Below the pieces are notes generated by a model that had not been told where the DNA came from, did not search any database, and saw only the letters and a program-made list of their open reading frames with translations. DNA of 64,000 bases from assembly GCF_049331405.1 (NCBI RefSeq), contig NZ_CP186274.1, forward strand, positions 1,860,001 through 1,924,000. Direction: 5' to 3'. This stretch comes from PoT sp049331405 (GTDB lineage Bacteria; Planctomycetota; Planctomycetia; Isosphaerales; Isosphaeraceae). The translations under genes and the position numbers were made by a program. This document shows positions 59,027 to 64,000 of the stretch, piece after piece (the stretch's first letter is position 1; each line of letters starts with the position of its first letter).

Positions 59027-61516
59027 ATGGCATCGTCAACGCGTTCGATCGGAGGCGCGTCGCGCGCCCGGAAGTCTCGTCGGGGCAGCGGCCGGAGGTT
59101 CTTCCTCGAAGCGCTCGAGGATCGGGCGCTGCTCGCCACGGGGCCGTTCCCCGTCGGCGGGGATCCGGTCGTGAACCCGGCCGACTTCCGGGTCACGACC
59201 TTCGCCAGCGGCCTGAACTACCCGCACGGGATGATGAGCCTGTCGGACGGCTCGGTGCTCGTCGGCGTGAATAACCCCAACAACGGCGGCTCGTCGTTCT
59301 TCGACTCGACCGGAGAGCTCTTGCGCTTCACCGACGCGGACGGCGACGGCGTCGCCGACGGCCCGGGCACGAGCCTGTACAACGGCCTCGTCGGCGAGGT
59401 CACGGCCGTCCACCAGGCCGGGAATTACATCCTGGCGACGAGCAGCCTGGCGGGGAGCGAGCGGATCACGTTCCTCCGCGTCGGGGCCACGCCGGCCGAC
59501 CCGCTCACGCTCGCCGGGAGCATCGACTTCGGCTTCCCGTCGAACTGGGAGCACACCACCTTCGCCAGCGCGGTGAGGGCGGTCCCCGGGAACCCGTTCG
59601 ACTATGACGTCTTCTTCAACATCGGCTCGGAGTTCAACGGCGTCGTCATCGGCTCCGACGGCAAGGTCGTCCTCGACTCGAGCGGGAACCCGACCTACAC
59701 GCCGACCGTCGACACGGTCTCGGCCAGCGGCCTGATCTCCGGGACCCTCAACGGCGACTCCATCTACAAGGTGACGCTGCACGACATCGGCGGGGGCCCC
59801 GCGCTCACCGGCCTGACCCAGATCGCCACCGGCCTGCGGAATGCCGCGAGCCTCACGATCGACCAGGCCACCGGCGACCTCTGGATCGCCGACAACGGGA
59901 TCGACGGCAACGACGGGGGGAACGCGGCCTGGAGCACCGACGAGCTGAACATGATCCCGGCCGCGCAGATCGGCGGGGCCGTCGAGAACTTCGGGTTCCC
60001 GTACAGCTACACAAAGACCATCGACAAGCCGGGCGACCCGGTGACGGTCGTCAACCCCGGCCCGAACGTCATCCAGCCGATCGTCGCCTACCAGCCCCTG
60101 CCGGATTCGGCCCTGGGCTCGGATGGCTCGCAGAGCGAGGGGGCCTCGGGCCTCGCCCTCTCGCCGGCGCTCTTCCCGGCGGGCCTCAATCAGGGCGTCT
60201 TCGTCGGGTTCCACGGCTACTTCAACTCGGGCGGCGTGGACAACCCCGAGAACCCATTCGTCTTCGCCGACCCGAGCACCGGCCACTACTTCGACTTCAT
60301 CTCGAACGAGGCGCCGAATATCGGCCACCTCGACGAGGCCATGTCGACGGCCGACTCGCTCTTCATCGCGGACATCTCCTCGACGGGCGACATCTTCGGC
60401 TCGACCGGGCCGGGCATGGGCGTCATCTACCAGATCAAGGCGATCAACCACGCGCCCTCGATCGCGTCGATCCCCAACCAGTCGGTGCAACGCGGCAAGA
60501 CGCTGACCGTCCAGGTCGCCGGGTCCGACCCGGACACGACCCAGAGCCTGACGTACTCGCTCGGCGCCAATGCCCCCGCCGGCGCGACGATCGACCCGAG
60601 CACCGGCGTCTTCACCTGGACGCCCGACGCCTCGACGACGCTCGGCGACCATTCGATCACGGTCGACGTGACGGATAACGGCATCCCCGCTCAGGGCGCC
60701 AGCCGGACGTTCATCGTGACTGTCCAGCAGGCGGCGCCGGTGAACCATCCCCCGGTCATCACGCCGATTCCGGATCAGTCGATCCAGCGGGGTATGCTGC
60801 TGACGTTCCAGGTCCAGGCGAGCGACCCGGACCTCGGCCAGACCTTGAAATACTCGCTCGGAGCCGGTGCTCCGCTTGGCGCGAGGATCGACGCGAACAC
60901 GGGCGTCTTCCTCTGGAGGCCGAGCAACGCGCAGAGCCTCGGGGCCAACCCGATCACGGTCATCGTGACGGATAACGGCAACCCCGTGCAGACCGCCAGC
61001 CGGACGTTCAACGTGACCGTCGTCGGCCAGGGGCCGGTCAATAACGCGCCGGTGATCGCGTCGATCCCGAATCAGTCGGTCGAGCAGGGGAAGACGTTGA
61101 GCCTCTCGATCGCCGGCTACACGACCGACGTCGACACGCCGCCGCAGACGATCCGCTACAGCCTCGGCTCCAACGCCCCCGTCACCGCGAGGATCGACGC
61201 GAACACGGGCCTCTTCACCTGGACCCCCGCGGCAAACCAGGCGATCGGCTCGTACTCGATCACCGTCAACGCGACCGACAACGGCACCCCCGCGAAGACC
61301 GGTCAGCAGACCTTCGTGGTCAACGTCATCGCCGCCTCGCAGCCCCCGGTGGTCAACTCGATGAAGGCGCATTCGACCTTCCGAGGCCTGAACATCACCC
61401 TCACGTTCTCGGAGCCGCTCGACGCCGCCACCGCGAACGACGCGAGCAACTACCAGTTGCGCGGCCAGGCTGGGATTCCCGGTTCGGGACTCGCGACGAC
61501 AGGTCTCTCCCGCTGA
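59027..61516 (+). CDS. LEPR-XLL exported propeller and Ig-repeat surface protein, 3' end frameshifted
   Basis: The visible product has 829 residues. The N-terminus RRGSGRRFFLEALEDRALLAT is a textbook planctomycete LEPR-XLL-type export motif. Residues about 45-470 form a glucose/sorbosone-dehydrogenase-like beta-propeller (FRVTTFASGLNYPHGM, ATGLRNAASLTIDQATGDLWIADNG, LNQGVFVGFHGYFN). Three He_PIG/cadherin-like units follow (about 473-567, 572-665, 671-767), each opening with PPVI or APSI-x-x-IP(N/D)QS. A Big_5 domain begins at about 771 (LNITLTFSEPLDAATANDASNY). Near residue 810 the frame is lost; the natural continuation lies in another frame to 61851. It is probably a cell-surface or secreted protein. 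Confidence 0.85.
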   Translation: MASSTRSIGGASRARKSRRGSGRRFFLEALEDRALLATGPFPVGGDPVVNPADFRVTTFASGLNYPHGMMSLSDGSVLVGVNNPNNGGSSFFDSTGELLRFTDADGDGVADGPGTSLYNGLVGEVTAVHQAGNYILATSSLAGSERITFLRVGATPADPLTLAGSIDFGFPSNWEHTTFASAVRAVPGNPFDYDVFFNIGSEFNGVVIGSDGKVVLDSSGNPTYTPTVDTVSASGLISGTLNGDSIYKVTLHDIGGGPALTGLTQIATGLRNAASLTIDQATGDLWIADNGIDGNDGGNAAWSTDELNMIPAAQIGGAVENFGFPYSYTKTIDKPGDPVTVVNPGPNVIQPIVAYQPLPDSALGSDGSQSEGASGLALSPALFPAGLNQGVFVGFHGYFNSGGVDNPENPFVFADPSTGHYFDFISNEAPNIGHLDEAMSTADSLFIADISSTGDIFGSTGPGMGVIYQIKAINHAPSIASIPNQSVQRGKTLTVQVAGSDPDTTQSLTYSLGANAPAGATIDPSTGVFTWTPDASTTLGDHSITVDVTDNGIPAQGASRTFIVTVQQAAPVNHPPVITPIPDQSIQRGMLLTFQVQASDPDLGQTLKYSLGAGAPLGARIDANTGVFLWRPSNAQSLGANPITVIVTDNGNPVQTASRTFNVTVVGQGPVNNAPVIASIPNQSVEQGKTLSLSIAGYTTDVDTPPQTIRYSLGSNAPVTARIDANTGLFTWTPAANQAIGSYSITVNATDNGTPAKTGQQTFVVNVIAASQPPVVNSMKAHSTFRGLNITLTFSEPLDAATANDASNYQLRGQAGIPGSGLATTGLSR

Positions 61517-61851
61517 CGGCCTCTTACGACGCGTCGGATAACTCGGTCCGCCTGACGGCCCCGGCCCGCGCCAAGCTCATGCTCCTGCTCGCCCCGCTCC
61601 GACTGACGATCTTCGGCTCGTCCTCCGGCGACGTCACCGGCGCCAACGGCAAGCTCCTCGATGGCGACCACGACGGTCAGGCCGGCGGCGACTATGTCGC
61701 CTTGATCCGGCGTCGCGTCCTCTTCGCACTCGAGCCCGTCGGCGGCGCGATCTCCGGCCCCCTGACCCCTGCCGGCGGCCCCGTGGACGCGTCCATCGCC
61801 GTCGTATCCTCCGGTCCTGGATCCTTCTCCAAGCCCCGCCGCCCGGTCTGA
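61465..61851 (+). pseudogene. out-of-frame C-terminus of the propeller/Ig protein
   Basis: In the frame one base back from the main gene, the sequence reads GWDSRFGTRDDRSLPLTASY, then RLTIFGSSSGDVTGANGKLLDGD and GGDYVALIRRRV. These are the usual end of planctomycete Big_5-type surface proteins (xxDGxFGTxDDxxxPLTASYD, LTIxG, LTDANGNxLDGDxDGxPGGDYVA). It continues directly from NYQLRG of the upstream frame, so one base has been lost (or two gained) between about 61455 and 61475. A hairpin follows its stop. Confidence 0.8.
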
Positions 61852-61865
61852 CGACACCCTCCCGG

Positions 61866-61891
61866 CGGCCCCGGCCCCAGCGCCGGGGCCG
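61866..61891 (+). terminator. hairpin after the surface-protein gene
   Basis: CGGCCCCGGC (61866-61875) pairs perfectly with GCCGGGGCCG (61882-61891) around CCCAGC. CTTCCC follows, so only a weak T tail. It lies 14 bases after the out-of-frame stop at 61851, not after the stop at 61516, which supports 61851 as the original gene end. Confidence 0.6.
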
Positions 61892-62663
61892 CTTCCCTCG
61901 CGGAGGCGCCTTTGAATCGGCTTCACGCGGCATTGAAGACGTGTTTTTGGGAGAAACCCGTTTCGCAGGAAGTCATTGAAGGAATACGAAAGTCATCGAG
62001 AGTATCGGCTCATCCGAGCCACGTTGGATTGAATCGGTTCTCAGGTCCTGGTTCGTATGCCGGTTGAAAGTTGGCGTTTGCGTGCGGGATCGGATCTCGC
62101 CAATGGACATCTCCGGGGGCGCTGAAAGAACTCCCAAACTCGCAAGGTTTTCGAGGGAGGCGCCCTACATGCCACGCACTCGAGGCCTTGGGGCATAAGT
62201 ACATTGGCGATCGGCCTCTGCCCATCGGCGAGACTGTTGGCTTGGGCCACGACTTTCGGGACGATGCGACCCTCGAGATCCACCGAATCCGCGGCCCCGA
62301 TGCCAGGTGTGGCTTCACGCCTTATCGCCCGTCGATCCAACCTTCCGCGTCCATCGACGCGATATGTACTCGCCTGGAAGCCTTCTCACCCCAGCTGCCC
62401 CGGCCTTGCCCTCGGGCAGAATTTCGCTCGTCGTTCGGCTCACATCCGAGGGCACATCATCCCGCGTTTACGGCGACTTGCGGAGATTCGCTCGCCCAGA
62501 GCGAACATGTATGGCTTTGATATTTCAACAGTTTGTACAGGAAGCGAGGGCGAAACAGTTCAAGTGGTATAACGCTTGCTTGACCTGAGCGAAATGAAGG
62601 ACGAAGCTATTTGGTATAGTGGGCAATCCGGCGGTCCCGCAGTCGAGGTATGGGGAGGGCGGC
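61892..62663. other. intergenic, nothing recognised
   Basis: About 770 bases. Composition falls near 62520-62580, and TATAAC at 62568 and TATAGT at 62615 are possible -10 elements for the next gene, but no matching -35 was found. Open frames here lack coding character. Confidence 0.35.
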
Positions 62664-63110
62664 GTGAAAGAGTTCCGCAAGCGAATCGACGAGTTGAAAA
62701 ACCTCAAGGACGGCTGGAACGCCGGCGATGGGGTTGCCTTCGACCCCGAGGGGCTCGACTGGCTCGCCGAGATGATGAAGTCGGTCTGGGATTTCAAGAT
62801 GCTGGCCCCTCGCGTCAGCCCGACCCCGGCAGGACACGTCCTGCTCGAGTGGACTTTCCACCGCGTCAACCTCTCCCTCGACCTCGACCTCTCCACGAAG
62901 GCAGGCGAGTGGTGTGCCATCGACCTCGACTCTCCCACCAACGCGGGAGACGCCGAAACGCTGGACCTCCGCAGCCGGATCCAGTGGGTCAGGTTGCAGG
63001 TCACGACCGTAGCCTGGATGGACCGCGCCGAGGAGGCGAACGCCGAACGCAAGGCCCAGGGGACGAAGTTGGCGGAATCACCCTCTAACGATATGAATGA
63101 CGTTAAATGA
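62664..63110 (+). CDS. orphan protein of the LKDGW family
   Basis: The product has 148 residues from the GTG at 62664, which follows GGGGAGGG; an in-frame GTG at 62619 is possible. It opens FRKRIDELKNLKDGWNAGDGVAF and continues PRVSPTPAGHVLLEWTF and LSLDLDLSTKAGEWCAI. This pattern (LKDGW, then P-TP-GG/GH-x-x-x-EW, then LEIDL-x-x-x-x-A-W) occurs in short planctomycete and cyanobacterial proteins that I recall as often lying near toxin-antitoxin-like or accessory genes. No function is known. There is no signal peptide. Confidence 0.65.
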   Translation: MKEFRKRIDELKNLKDGWNAGDGVAFDPEGLDWLAEMMKSVWDFKMLAPRVSPTPAGHVLLEWTFHRVNLSLDLDLSTKAGEWCAIDLDSPTNAGDAETLDLRSRIQWVRLQVTTVAWMDRAEEANAERKAQGTKLAESPSNDMNDVK

Positions 63111-63946
63111 GCGATGTGAAATTCGATCGCGATCGCCAGGCCGCTCTGCGACGACGTGCATCCAGGAAGCGTGGTGTTATCCTATTATGAAATATTCGGC
63201 AATTTTTTTGTGTGATGATCACGCCGTGGATTTGACCGAGAGATCACTCGAAACCATCCTATTGATCATTCTCGAAGCAAGATGAGCCTTCTACACTTCG
63301 GACGAAATATCGCCCACAACCATTGAGAATCTGTTTGACGTCGCCTCGTCATCCTTGGAAGGCCGAAACGTCCACGACACCAATCGCCTCGTTCCCCTCG
63401 GGTTCGCCGGCCAAAGGCCTTGGGCTCGCCCCGGTCGGTTCGGAAGATGTCGAGGGCAGGGCACCCGCCCGAGGTCCGTTCACGCCGCCGGGGTGGTTGC
63501 TCCGGGCGACAGGGTGAAGCCGCGTCTAGCCGGCCTCTGGCCCGAAGATTCGACCTGATACGCCGCAACGATTCCTTGACGCTCCCAACTCTCCCTCCTT
63601 CGACAATCCCTTCGACGTAAGCTCGCGTTTCCCCTCCCTTCAACGATCGGATCAGGAGGACAAGCGAGGGCGGCGAAACGTCGGCGCACAAGACGTAGGT
63701 CCAGGGTGACTTCCCATCTTGCCAGGTTTCGCCAGGGGTTCTGTCGGAGCCTATTATGCCGGCGCGATGGAACGGCCTTATCACCGACGCCACGGGCGGC
63801 ATGGGCTTTGCATCAATATATCCATTGCGATTTTTCCTTGAAACGCCCGAACCGCGCCCTGTTCACCTGCCCGACGGTGGAGGCCTTCCCCTGACTGCGG
63901 CGGGGCGACCACACGCGGCGATGACGGTATCCGAAAGGACCGACCG
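63111..63946. other. intergenic up to the window edge, nothing recognised
   Basis: About 830 bases. An AT-richer patch lies at 63170-63230. Several open frames on both strands overlap here, but none has a recognisable motif, a good ribosome site and consistent codon composition together. Confidence 0.3.
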
Positions 63947-64000
63947 ATGAACATCGTGCAACAATCGGGATGGCGGAAGACCGATCCGGGTGGGGGCTCC
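63947..64000 (+). CDS. possible gene start, cut by window end
   Basis: An ATG at 63947 lies nine bases after AAGGA and opens 18 codons (MNIVQQSGWRKTDPGGGS) without a stop before the window ends. It is too short to identify. Confidence 0.25.
   Translation, partial: MNIVQQSGWRKTDPGGGS

Noticed and set aside
59036..61372. 778-codon open frame antisense to the propeller/Ig gene
   Set aside because: It has a shadow composition rich in Arg/Asp/Val and no domain, while the sense frame has several recognisable domains.
63266..63802. 178-codon open frame on the minus strand near the window end
   Set aside because: Arg/Gly-rich with no motif, poor start, and composition typical of a chance frame in GC-rich DNA.

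Overview
The window looks like chromosome of a high-GC planctomycete, most probably of the Isosphaeraceae type. This is inferred from the gene families, not from any marker gene. Supporting signs are a DUF1559 pseudopilin-type protein with its H-X9-DG tail, three exported proteins with an Arg-rich N-terminus followed by an ALE(T/D)R motif (LEPR-XLL-like), many secreted or membrane-anchored orphans, a GAF/HD-GYP/GGDEF protein, and GC-rich third codon positions. No rRNA, tRNA or CRISPR array was recognised.

Layout. 0-5.5 kb: DUF1559 fragment, an exported orphan, a long non-coding stretch with two hairpins, a Calx-beta surface protein with a good promoter, and a spore-photoproduct-lyase-like radical SAM enzyme. 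5.7-7.0 kb: an IS3-family element whose two frames meet at an A9 tract. 7-27.5 kb: a Sel1-repeat protein, a DUF4434 protein, a multi-TM patatin, a MarR/FAD-monooxygenase divergon with twin operators, SRPBCC-like and VOC proteins, a c-di-GMP enzyme, a TolC-type outer-membrane protein and TPR proteins.

28.1-31.7 kb and 37.4-44.3 kb: two blocks that together read like the early and replication genes of a phage or integrative plasmid. The first has an XRE repressor divergent from a rightward operon (sigma factor, two small proteins, a probable single-strand annealing protein), with GGGATTA palindromes and a promoter between them. The second is a closely packed rightward run: prim-pol primase, HTH/zinc protein, SF2 helicase, zinc-ribbon protein, an extra DNA polymerase III beta clamp, a DUF1064-like nuclease and a thermonuclease. 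No integrase, capsid or terminase gene is seen. The 5.7 kb between the blocks carries unrelated genes (a broken zinc-ribbon gene, tautomerase, Kelch protein, a ConA/propeller protein).

44.4-64 kb: membrane orphans, a decayed pyridoxamine-oxidase-like pseudogene, a secreted GH13-like protein, an O-methyltransferase, a LEPR-XLL-type serine hydrolase, a long TPR-like anchored protein, and a large propeller/Ig surface protein whose 3' end is frameshifted. Three genes are visibly broken (32.1, 45.3 and 61.5 kb). Starts were chosen from ribosome binding sites, signal peptides or family length; where these disagree, the entry says so.
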